Of a stretch of 64,000 bases of DNA, positions 20,540 to 31,500 are shown piece after piece. Both the position numbers and the translations under genes were made by a program. Numbering within the stretch: position 1 is the stretch's first letter; each line of letters begins with the position of its first letter. A model generated the notes under the pieces. It ran no database searches, was not told the DNA's origin, and saw only the letters and a list, made by a program, of their open reading frames with translations. This DNA comes from Carpediemonas membranifera (Eukaryota > Fornicata): NCBI GenBank assembly GCA_019828565.1, contig JAHDYR010000067.1, forward strand, positions 1 to 64,000. Direction: 5' to 3'.

Positions 20540-21735
20540 CATATGGCAAATCTGGCAGTTCGGACAGTTCGGACGAATGACCCCCCATAGGTGACTCACA
20601 GATGGGGCTCCACGCCGCGGGCTTGCCCTCCCGCATACACTCGCCGACCGCCAGCAGCTGCTGGGTCGTCCAAGTGTATCATCTAGGCTCAATGTCCTTG
20701 GTCCATTTGATGTCGCGCGGCAGTCTCACACCGCCCGCGCGCTCCTAGCAAGAAGCCGGGTTCCGCGCCGTACAAAGTGGCGCGGATGTCCGGTGTGCAG
20801 TAAGTGGGCCAGAGGCCAATGCAATACCACGGGTCCGAAGACGCCGTGGCGCACAGCTAGTATTTTGAAATCATTAGATGGTGGTGGTCTTATCTTGTGC
20901 CGCTCCATGGTCCCGTCGGCGCACCTGATTGATGTTGTTTAGTTCGGCGCGAAGAAGTGACCGAAACTGAGAGAGCGAACGCGAGGAATCGTGATCTAGA
21001 CGTGACAAAATGAGCATCCTACACAGATATAGCAGCAGAGGTGCTTGGAGAGCGATTATTCAAGCACGCGAAGGAGTGTGTGAAAAAAAGATGGCGTATT
21101 CTGCACAACCATCTCGATGACGGCAGACGTTGCGTCCAAGGCTGTTAGTGGGGCACTCGCACTATATCCAGGCCTAGTTGATGGGGTTATGCCATTGGGT
21201 GCGGGCTGACGGTGGATCGAGTCAAACTGAGTCGTCATTTTCGATGACTCCAGAAATTATGGTTGGGAGTTTAAAAAGTACCGACGGGTCAGCCATCATG
21301 TATGAGCTTCTCTTATGGTGCAATGGCGTGAGTTTCAGTCATCACCAACCTCTACTCGTCATGTTCGATGTCCGCCGAGATCGAAGATCGGATCGACTCC
21401 AAACGCATACTGCCAGTGTGCGCCCGCTGATAATGGCCCGGATCCAGATGTTAGAGGGCTATACAGGCATTATGGCAGAGCGACAGCGATTCGATGGTAG
21501 TAGTCGAGGTGACGGCATCGCTCAGCTTCGGACCCGCAGTCTCGGGACGATTTCGAAAGTCAGGTAACATGTCACCAACTAAATTGATGGCCGATATAGC
21601 TTCAGAATGGGCTCTAAAGCATGCATGCACGCACCATTTTGAGTGATGGAGTCTGGGATGACATGGGGTCAAAAAAACCGACCCAGACCGATTTTGCTGT
21701 GTGCCAAAGAGCCGGCCTCCCGGCCTGCCCTTGCA
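20540..21735. repeat. 1.2 kb dispersed repeat, copy 3 (full length)
   Basis: 1196 bp, nearly identical to 5694-6887. Differences include two bases fewer after GGACGAA near the left end, a longer A-run (GTCAAAAAAACC) near the right end and a few substitutions. Its left border falls exactly where the topoisomerase II fragment begins, and frames reading out of the repeat fuse to that fragment. No coding capacity of its own is recognised. Confidence 0.85.
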
Positions 21736-21889
21736 TGCGCCCTCATTACTTCTCTTTCATGTGATTCTGTTGACCTCGCAACACCTTCAAATTATCGCTC
21801 GAGCAATGCCCCACAACGACCACCACTACAACTACCTTTACATTGACACTGGACAGCCAGGATTCATCATAAATTACTCGTTCACTCAT

Positions 21890-23733
21890 CTACACCGGCA
21901 CCACCGTGGTTTCATACGTCAGCTGGCAGTTCCTGACGAGCTCGAGGCCGTCCCGCACCGCCTTTGGGTTCCCGCGCCTCTTAGCCACCTCGGCGACCTC
22001 CTCGAAGGCCTGCTGGACGATTGCATGGACCCGCATGGCCCTGGTGTACTTGTCGAGCTGGGCGGGGTCCTCCCGACCCTCCTCTGAGATGCCGACCATC
22101 CTGGCGAGGATGGGAGTGAAGGTCTCGAGCACGCGTGCCATGGTGCTCAGCCCCATCTCGACGTAGACGGGGTCATCTGACCGGAATAGCGGCGTCAGGA
22201 GCGGTACGAGCTGGACAAGGTCCCGGACGCCGATGCTCATCTTCCTGAAGTCCACGTTTGTCAAGAACATAAACATGAGCCATGTGGTCTGGGCGGGGGT
22301 CGCCCGGATCTCCGAGAACATGCGATTGAACGCCATCATCTGGTAGCACTCCGACACTGCTGCCACCCTCTCCTTGGCCTGCTCCATCTGATCAAAACGC
22401 CCCTCCAGCTCGGCTATGGCCTTACTGATCGGGTCTGCCTCCTCCTGCTTGTCATCAGGGAGCGGGTTTGGGTCGAACGGCGGCCGGTCGTCCTCAGGGT
22501 CGGCCGGGGCGAAGGGCGAGTCCCGCGGGGGAGCTGGGGTGGGGGTCTGCTGCAGGTTGACCTTGGCCACGGGCACTGGCGCCGGGGGAGGGGGAGTCGG
22601 CTCGGGGGCGGACACTGGCTGGACCTGGGGCTGGGGCTGGGCCCTTGCTCTGGACTCAGGCATGGCCGTCGTTACCCGCAGCGGGGCCAACACGGGTTCG
22701 GGGACCTGGCGCCTGGGGGGCTCAGACCCTGGTGCCGGGAGACGCCAGAGGGAGATGCAGCCGCGGTCAGCATCCTTGCTGAGGACGAAGACGGCGTGCT
22801 GGCCCTCAGCCCCGCCTCGCCCCGCCACAGCCAGGACCTCTCCCAGGGACTCGGGCACGGTGGAGACCAGCGTGGCCTCTCTGACGCCGGCCGGGGGACG
22901 GGTCCAGGTCAGGACGGCGTGGGGAGACAGCCCGAGCACATACTGCCCGGCAGGCGCAGTGTAGTGCAGTTTAGGGAACTGGGAGTCCGACCTAGGTGTC
23001 TTTCCTGCGCTGCACCACTTCGCGGTTTCCCTCGAGTTGAGGTCCCAGAACCGGATGGTCCGGTCGCCCGAGGACACCGCGACAACACGCTCGGAAGGGT
23101 GCAGCCCGATGTCGTAGATTGGCGCCTGGTGTAGAATCTCGCGCTTCAACTTGAATGCCTCGTGGGCAACATCGCCGACGACGACGCGGCCGGCCTGGTC
23201 GCCGGACAGCAGCCACTTGTTCGGGGTGAAGAGGACGCTGGTGAGGGGCGACTCGTGGTTCTGGAGCTCGAACTTGAGGCGCGGGGAGGGGGATATGGCG
23301 TAGACGAGGACGGGGTGGTGCGACCGGCCTGGTGCCTCGCAACCGACCGCAAGCATCACTGAAACTTGGCCGAAATAGAACGCGACGCATGTTGCAGTGG
23401 CTACATTCTCAGTGAATCGTGTTACAGGCACAACAGCGTTCAAGTTGGTGCAATCGTAGACAAAAACTCGGCCTGAGTGGAAACCAACGGCAAGCATGTC
23501 AGTGGTGCCGTCATGCGTCTTGCCAATGGCAAGGCAAGTTACTGAATCCTCAGGATGCGGCAATTCGCATAAAACAGTGCCGAGTCCGATAGAAATGAAC
23601 TGGACATCGCCGTTTGAGCTGCCAGTGACAATGTACTCCGCTGTTGGAGCCATGGCACTGCAGGTAACACTACTAGCGTTGTAATGATCTACTGTATTAA
23701 CACAAATGGGGACCACATACGTATTACCTCCAT
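21890..23733 (-). CDS. KATNB1: katanin p80 (WD40) subunit
   Basis: Exon 1 is only 13 nt (23733-23721, codons MEVI plus one base) and exon 2 is 23691-21890; together they encode 604 residues. Residues about 5-300 form WD40 repeats (IVTGSSNGDVQFI; VAVSSGDRTIRFWDL). A Pro-rich linker of about 130 residues follows. The C-terminal about 170 residues match the con80 domain that binds katanin p60 (RMFSEIRATPAQTTWLMFMF and following helices). Katanin severs microtubules at basal bodies, spindles and axonemes; p80 targets the p60 ATPase. The uninterrupted frame could start at a GTG inside the intron, but the 29-nt intron with canonical ends gives a true ATG and a better first WD blade. Confidence 0.85.
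23692..23720 (-). other. 29-nt intron in katanin p80
   Basis: Donor GTATGT, acceptor TAATACAG. Phase 1; separates a 13-nt coding first exon from the rest. The length is not divisible by three. Confidence 0.8.
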
Positions 23734-23828
23734 CGTTCTGTCTTTATCTCGGTGCACTTTTAGGGCCACACTCGCTCGGCACCGGGGGAGGCCGGCATGT
23801 GGTTGATGGGGTTAGCGCGTTTATTAGT

Positions 23829-25349
23829 TTAGTGAGAGTGCTCCTTGAGGAACTCAGCCACGGTCTTGCCAGCAAGGATGTGCTTGTTGAACTCCGCGAT
23901 GCGCACGTTGAGGGCATCAGCCATACCGAGCTCGCGCTGCCAGTAGTTGCGGTCGTACCACTGGGCGTTGAGCTCCTCGACGGTCTTGCCCTGCTGCTCC
24001 ACGAAGGTGAAGTACTTGAGGTTGTGGACGCGCTTGCGCTCGGCGTAGGTCATCTCGACGCAGCCCTCGGTGCGCATGTCCATGAGGCGGGCGTAGGTGG
24101 CGACGGCGTCGTCGCGGGTGAAGGGGCCCTTGGCCTTGGTGTACTCCTCGAGGCGGGACATGTACATGCGGCTCGAGTCGGTGGCGATGGTGAAGACGAC
24201 GTCGTTCTCGGTCAGCTCGTAGTACTTGGCCATCTTGATGGCGCCAAGGAGATTGCCGAAGCCAGAGATGCCGAGGAGCTCGATGTCCTCGTCGGTGAAC
24301 TCGACGCCCTTTAGAGCGGAGGTACTCGCGGCCGACGGGCTCCATGCACATGCGGAAGACGTCGACGGTGAGGTCGTCGTCGATCTGGGCGGCGAAGTCC
24401 ATGTTCTTGACGTTGTGGACCCAGGGGACGTGCTTGTCGCCGACACCCTCGATGCGGTGGCCGCCGAAGCCGTTCTCGGTGAGGACAGGGCACTGCTCGG
24501 GCTCGCCGACACCGACGAGAACGTGGGGGAAGACCTCGCGGAGGTGCTCAGAGGCGCCGATGGTGCCAGCAGAGCCGGACATCGAGAAGTAGCCGGCGAG
24601 CTCGTCGCCCTCGTGCTTGATGGAGTTGAAGACCTCCTCGACAGCGCGGCCGGTGCAGAACTTGTGCCAGGCGGGGTTGCCGAGCTGCTCGAACTGGTTG
24701 AAGTTCACAATGTTCTCGCCACGCTCGCCGCAGAGCTCCTTAGCCTTGTCGAAGATCTCCTTAACGTTGGACTCGCAGCCGGGAGTGCCGAAGACTTCAG
24801 CGCCGAGGCGACGGAGGTAGTCGAAGCGCTCCTGGGACATCTCCTCGGGGAGGAGAGCGACAGCCTTGCAGCCAAGAAGGCAGGAGTCGAAGGCACCGCC
24901 GCGGCAGTCTGGGTAAATGGGGGCGGGGTCTGTGACGTACAGTTGCCGGTAGAGGGCCACATGGCCTCCTGGACCTCGGGGTCGAAACGGCCAGTGGTGA
25001 GGTGGTCGACGAGGGCGCAGAAGGTAGCACCGACCTTGTGGGCGCCAGTGGGGAAGTACTTGCCAGCGAGGAGGACCATACGGGCCTTGGTGCCGGTGAG
25101 AGAGGAGGGGAGCTCGACAAAGTTGGGCACATCGCGGAAGCCGCCGGTCTTGCCGTCATTCTTCCAGGTGATGCGGAAAAGGTTAAGAGGGTTTGTCTCC
25201 TCGATGTCAACCTTCATGAGGGCCTCACGGACCTCCTGCGGGATCTTCGAGGGGTCCACCATCTGGTCAAGAGTGGGGAGGAGGATACCGCGCTTCTGGA
25301 AAAGCTTGATGTTGTTCTGGACAACCTTGTTATCGAGATCGAGAGACAT
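23829..25349 (-). CDS. PLP-dependent tryptophan-synthase-beta-like enzyme, with one frameshift
   Basis: Exon 1 is 25349-24941, exon 2 is 24908-23829, about 495 residues. The fold-type II PLP site is visible: TGAHKVGA with the expected Schiff-base lysine at residue 105, then across the intron S-T-G-N-Y-C-R-G-G-A, the usual SxGN substrate/PLP loop. Further conserved blocks are YFSMSGSAGTIGASEHL and HNLKYFTFVEQQGK. It resembles bacterial proteins annotated as PLP-dependent beta-subunit-like, a sister group of TrpB; the substrate is unknown and no TrpA is present. One extra base near 24310 (CGCTCTAAAGGGCG on the coding strand) breaks the frame between GREYLRS and KGVEFTDED. Without it the total is exactly 496 codons. 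The ATG at 25349 was chosen over an in-frame upstream codon. Confidence 0.8.
24909..24940 (-). other. 32-nt intron in the PLP enzyme
   Basis: Donor GTACGT, acceptor TTACCCAG; phase 1. Splicing recreates the S-T-G-N-Y-C-R-G-G-A motif. Longest of the seven introns supported here. Confidence 0.9.
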
Positions 25350-25537
25350 TTCACTAAATAAGCAGACGGATGGGGAACACACAGAAAAGCGCTGTCGAGT
25401 CGTCGCCAGTCAAAATTTTTCTGGGAAGATCTGTGACCGCAAAATCGCCATCAACGACTCAATCAGAAGTGCTCTTGATGGGCTGATCTCCAATAAAAGT
25501 CCATTCCTTTATGAATGAAAGTTTGCTGTGTCACTTC

Positions 25538-28500
25538 TCAGATGAACGCGTGCCAGCCACTGAACATCAACGCCAGCTCCTCAGGGTTACAGGCCCGCTG
25601 CACCATGACCGCCGCGTCCGTCTGCAGGGCCGCTGCGATGTCCCTCCGTACCCGCATCGCCGTGACTCTCTGCCCGCTCGCTCCGGCTAGGGCAAGCTTG
25701 GTCAGGGGCGCCCAAGCCAGAGCCGACGCTACCCCCAGCACCGCTCTCTTGGACATCCGGGCTGCGTGAGTGGCGGCCTCGAGGTCGGTCATGAATGGCC
25801 CGGCAAGGCCCAGCGGCCCCGTCGCTGCCAGCATGTTTGGTGTGAGCCGGCAGGTGACGGATTCCGGGATGGGGAGGTGGGCGGCTTGTCCAAACGCGTA
25901 CTCCATGTCAATATGCACCAGCCCGTGGTTAGAGATCATGATGTTTCCCAGATGACGGTCCCCCACACCGAACACGTGACACGCGACCGACCCGGCTGCG
26001 ATGGTCTGCCGCATGGTCTTGATACGAGACCGGAATACATCTGCGGTCCGACACGTCCCACGCAGGACAAGGTCGAGCACGGGCGGCATTGTCCGCATGA
26101 CGTCCGTCAGACGCTGGCCCATCGCGCCCTTGTCGAGGGTCCGTTTCTTGTTGCGCTGTTCAGCGTTGAGAGCCTCGAGGGCCTTCTTGGCCTCCCTCAG
26201 CTTGCTCTTTCCCCTCGGAATAAACGTGTCGACACCCGCCCCATCACTAATGATGATCTCATGCAGAGTAGCCGCGCCCTCGACGAACTCAAGCAGTCCA
26301 GCCGTCGGTGATAGTGGCACGACGGTATGTGTTGGGATCCAGAGACCTTCTTTGGCCATTCGCAGGTTAAGGGTTTCCCACAAGGTCATGATGATGGCAG
26401 ACTGCCGGAGGTCGTCTCCCCGACCCTTGACAACCACGCGGACCCTGCTGCCGTCAGTAAGATTGACAGTCACTTGTAGGGGTGCGTTAAGGCCACCGAG
26501 CTGTGTGCACTCGGTCGACAGACGCGTCATCGTGTATGCAGGGTTAGTCGGGAGACCGAGGCCGAGTGTCACGGCCTTTGTCCGGGATGTGAGAGCCCTG
26601 AAGCCCTGGAGGTCCGCGAGAGAATCCCGGGTCGTGTTCGAGAGAGACACTACCTGGTTGACGAAACGGACACACTGGCCGTACAGCTCCGAGAACCGCG
26701 GGCACTGACTGGACGCATCCTGTACAATGGCCCTGGCTGCACCGACCACCGCCTGGTCAACGCGGACATGACGGGATTGGTCAGCGGGGACGTTGGCTCC
26801 GTCAACGAGACAGTGCAGCGGATACACCAGGTGTGCTGGCCTCTCGTTACATAAGCGGACAAGTAACTGGTGTAAACGCCGTCCGACAGTGTCCGAGTGG
26901 GCACGGGGTAGGGCGACGGCTGCGAGAGGGACCAGGAGGTCCGCGGGGATGGTGGCTCCATGGGTCTCGAGGGCGGCGGCGATGGCATTGGCGACCCCGC
27001 CCGGCAGCTCGGTCAAGTCTGTCAGCGCACGTCCGATAAAGACTGTGGCGGACTCCGCAGCAAGGGTACGGTCCGTGGAGAGCGCGGCCAGCTGGGCGTG
27101 TGAGCCCATGGAGGCGGTGATCGACTCCACCAGGTCTGTCGTCGCGGTGTCTATCGTCTGTCGGATACGGGCCAGGTTCGACTCGGCCAGGTTCGAGTCG
27201 ACCAGCACGGCGAGCCTGATGTTCTTTGGGACCGACTTCAACTCACCGTGATGCGTCATCGCCCGCTGCTTCTCCATCAATAACCGCTCCTCCGCCTCCA
27301 TCGTGCGCCGCTCAGTTGACCGGAAAAACGACTCTCCCTCGTCCGCTCTAGAGTCGTGCAGTTTAAGGAGCTCAGTGAGGACGACGAGAGTCGTGTCTGG
27401 GTCAGCCAGCGTGCCCACGAGCTTGGAAGCCTGGGCGGCGACACCCACTGCCTCGCTGCTCTCTGCGTCATTGAGTAGTACGGCTAGTCTGGCGAGGAGG
27501 ACGGCCATGGTGTCCGGGAGTGCCGCCTGGTCGAGCGCCTGGATGCCCGCAAGGTCTGCCCGCACAGCGTCCAGCCCGTCAAGGAGTGGGATCCTGCTGG
27601 CGGCCAGCTTGCATCGGGCAGTCAGCTTGTCGGCGTCCGATGCCACAGCCTCGGAGACCATACGAAGGGTCCTACTGGCCGTAGCCAGAGCCTGCCCCGG
27701 TCTCCCAGCCTTCAGACAGGCCGCGACGAGGCCTTGGACGTGCCCGATGTGGGTGGTCAATGGGGCAGTTCCAGCCTTGGCAGCAGGGTAGGTCAGCGCG
27801 GCCCGCGTGTTGTGGGCGGCGACACTACATCCAGGCCACGTAGCTTGGGCCTGGGCGATAGGCAGGGACAGGACAGTCATGACAGGGCCAACCCCGTCGG
27901 TCAGGAGGGTGGTCAGGGGCGGCACCGCCTGGGCGATCAAATCCCATCCTCGGGCCTTGTTAGCGGGCTCGCCACTGCCGAGCAGGGCTGCGACACATCC
28001 CAGGCCATCGTCGGGAGTCCAACCCTGGGCAGCGACGAAGCCGAGGGCAATACTGCACTCAGCAGCCTCCTCACTGGTGTCGAACTGCTGCAGGACGGTC
28101 ATCCACTTGCGGCGGGCGGCGAGCTGTGTGGTTTGCAGGACGGGGGCTGGGGAGAGGGTGAGGTGGGCAACGTGCGAGGGGCCTATGGTGGCCAGGCTGG
28201 GGCATAGGGCGTCATGGCACGAGGGCTGGGCAATGCTGCTGGGCGATAGGCTGTTGAAGTCGCGGTACATGTATGGCGCCAGGACTGTCAGGGCGAAGGA
28301 TGCGAGGCCCACTGCTCCAGCCCGGGTCAGCGCCGTCATGGCATCAACACCTAGCGGCGGGATAATGGCAAACCTCGAGGCTTTCTGCTCCGCCACCATG
28401 TTGGCGTGCACGTGCTGGACCGATAAATCCGCGACATAAACTGCGGATAATCCATGCCGGACCTCCTCCGTCGAGCCCTCTGACAGGAGACGGGCGAGGG

Positions 28501-31500
28501 CCCTGGAAACTGCCGGGACAGCCCCGGATAGCATGGTGTAGGGGTCGACGACCCGACCGGTCTCGAGGGCATGGGCAAGGGTGACAACGTAGGGGGCGGC
28601 GACAGCATCGGGGACCACCGCTCCGAGCACATCTACCGCCCAGACACCGCCGGCCGTCACTACATCCCGCAGGAGGCCTGGGTGTGCGGCCGGGGCGGGC
28701 ACGGCCAATGGTATGTCCGCAGCGGCCCATCGGACCTTGGGCAGGGGTCCGTCGAGGATCTTGGTCAGAGACTTTCCCGATCTGGAGCACAAGGCAGCAA
28801 GGGCAGCGGGGGCGTGCACCAGGCCGGCGATTGCCCAGAGCATGACCCTGTCCCTGGGTCTGCAGATGTCCAGGTCCTCCACTGTGACGTCGAGCGAGTG
28901 CAGCAGACCGTGGGCGATGTCCTCGGACTGGTCAACCGCTGTGTGCAGGTCAGTGGCGCTGCCTACCCGTGCCAGGACGTCGGCCACTGAGACAAAGGTC
29001 TGGGTCAGACCCTGGAACATGACATCGTGGGGGTGGTCCGACAGAGCTTGGAGAAGGCCCCGCGTGTCGGCGTCGTCGGGCAGGCGGGCAACCATCGGCA
29101 GCAGAAGGGGGGCTGCCGCGGAATGGAGCTCAGGTCGGGCCGTGATAAACCGGACCAGGGCGCCCCGCACGTTAGGGCAGGCGATGAGTGTGTCCAGGGT
29201 GACTGGGCTGAGCAGGCCGAGGGAATCACCCGCCAGCACCCGTTCGATGTTCGCCCCCAGCGGACCCGCGAGGACTCTGGCCACCCAGGGCCCTGTCCCG
29301 GCGGTCACGGCCTCGGCTATGAGTAGTGTCAGTCGCTGGCCGGCAGGCTGGCAGGCGGTGTCGCTGGCGTTTGATACGAGCACCAGGGCCTGCTCGGCCG
29401 GTTCCCAGGGGCCGTGTCGTGTGAGATACGTGAGTGCCATGGACGCGCAGGCCACCGAGGCCGCGATAGAGGCGGCGTCAGACCCGCATGAGCCCACAGA
29501 CGCCATGGCTGCATTCAGGGCAGCTCTGGCGACGTCTCTCATCTTGTGGGATGCGTATGGGAATAGGACAGACACAACGGTGAGCTCGCCCCCACTAGGG
29601 ACCGTCGGTATGGCGTGGGTCAGCGGCACGAACCCACAGAGGTCGGTCTCACCCAACGGGGCGGCGCATGCGGTGGTCTCAATTGCCGTGAGGGCCCGTA
29701 CGACCTCCCAGGGGATGGGCCCTTCGAGCCCAGTCACGGCGCGGCGGGCGGCCTCCACGGGCGCGGGGACCGACGCAGAGCCGAATAGAGCGGCTACGAT
29801 AGGGGGCACGAGGCCGACATCCACGGCGAGGTCGAGGAGGCCGCTATGCTGAGAGCACTCCCACCCCAATGCAAGGGGCGTCACGGGATGCAGAGCAGCC
29901 AGACCGCGGGCCAGGACAGCCTGGGCCTCTGAGTCGGCGAAGTCCCTGAACCTGGATAGCCCACACAGTAGGACATGGGCAGCAGGCAGTGCGAGGGCGG
30001 GGGCGGCGCTCAGGGCGGCGGTGGCCATGGCGACAGGGGCCAGGATGCCCCGCATGGAGACCCTACCCTTGGTGATGGAGTCCGCGAGACGTGGCAGGAT
30101 CCGGAGAATCTCGATGGCGTCGTCGGGGGGGAGGTGGGACAGGGTTCGCGTGACCAGTCGGGCCGCAGCGTCTGACACTACGCGGGCTGGGCAGATCAGG
30201 GCCTTCCGGATGAGCGATATAGCCTTCTTGCCGTTCGAAGGTGCGATTCGAAGCACGGCGTCGTCCAGCAGCGATGACACCAGGCCGGGCGCCAGTACGA
30301 CAGGGAAGTCCGCGGTTGGCGAGAAGGCCAGGGCCGAGAGCACGGAGTTGGCTGCGACGGGGTGCAGGGACTCGGGCCGCGGACAGACCACGATGCGGTC
30401 GACGAGTGCGGTCTGGAGACCATGGTCATAGCGCCACACCGCATCGCACAGCCCCACAACAGCCTCTTCGAACACGGCGAAGCTCGCGGCAACGGTATCA
30501 AGGGCCGGAGTTGAGTCAAGATTGGTCAAAGTTAGGTCTGTCCTTGGGGCCCCAAAGACGGCGGCCTGCAGTCTGGCCGCTGAGAGTGGGCTGAGGGAGG
30601 CCAGGGCTGAGGGACGCACCCTCGTCCTCAAGGTTGACAGGTCCACTGTGCACAACCGGTCGACCACCATTGTCACCGCATGGTGGTCATGCTCGCTCAC
30701 GACCCGGTCGACGATGGCTGCCAGGCAGTCGGTACTCGCCCGAACCAGGTCAGCTGTCTTCATGGGAGCCGAGGCCTCCTCAGCGATGCGGCGGAGCTGT
30801 GCTGCGACCCCGACCATCGTGACCAGAGAGGAAGCGCCTCTTGCCCAACCCCTGCTGGTCAGCCCGTCGGGGGTGAGAGCCTCGGCGACGGCACTGACAA
30901 CATCCTGCTGCAGGCTTGTGTCGACGGTCGGCAGCACACCACTGGGGGTGATGCCGCAGAGACAACCCAAGGCCGCGGCCACGGACTGCGCGTCGTCGTC
31001 GGGGATGTTGGCCACAAGGACGGGTAAGGTGTGTCTGAGGGCCGACATGGGCATCGTGTGGGGGTGACTGGGCGCCAGTCGGGCCAGCAGTAGCACAGCC
31101 CGGGCGGCAGCGGGTGCCGAGGGTGACCTGGTGAGATCCAGAGCGGCCTGCGTCCACGGGGGCAGCGGATGAGGGCTGAGGCTGAACGGAGATGCGGGAA
31201 CCACCGTAGCCAGGGCGTCGAGCACCGCACAGGCACGGTCGACCGGGGTCACAGGCCCGAGCAGGCCGAGGAGGGTGCCTATCGCGGGCTCCACGGCAGT
31301 GCCGAGCTCGGGCAGCACCGCGCACACTGCTGTCACCGCATGGGCATGCTCTGCCGCCTGTCGCCCGAACACCGCAGTGAGGCCGGCCACGAGGGCGTCC
31401 AGGGCCACGGGGGCGGGGGTCCAGCCCAGCACTGCAAGTGTAGCCAGCACGGGGGCTCGGGCGATGAGCCTCCTGGCGTCAGTGATGCTGTGCGCCGTGG

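Noticed and set aside
19860-20692. Chimeric protein starting in the repeat and running into topoisomerase II
   Set aside because: The frame merely crosses the repeat border; internal frame changes and the deletion show it is not a functional fusion.
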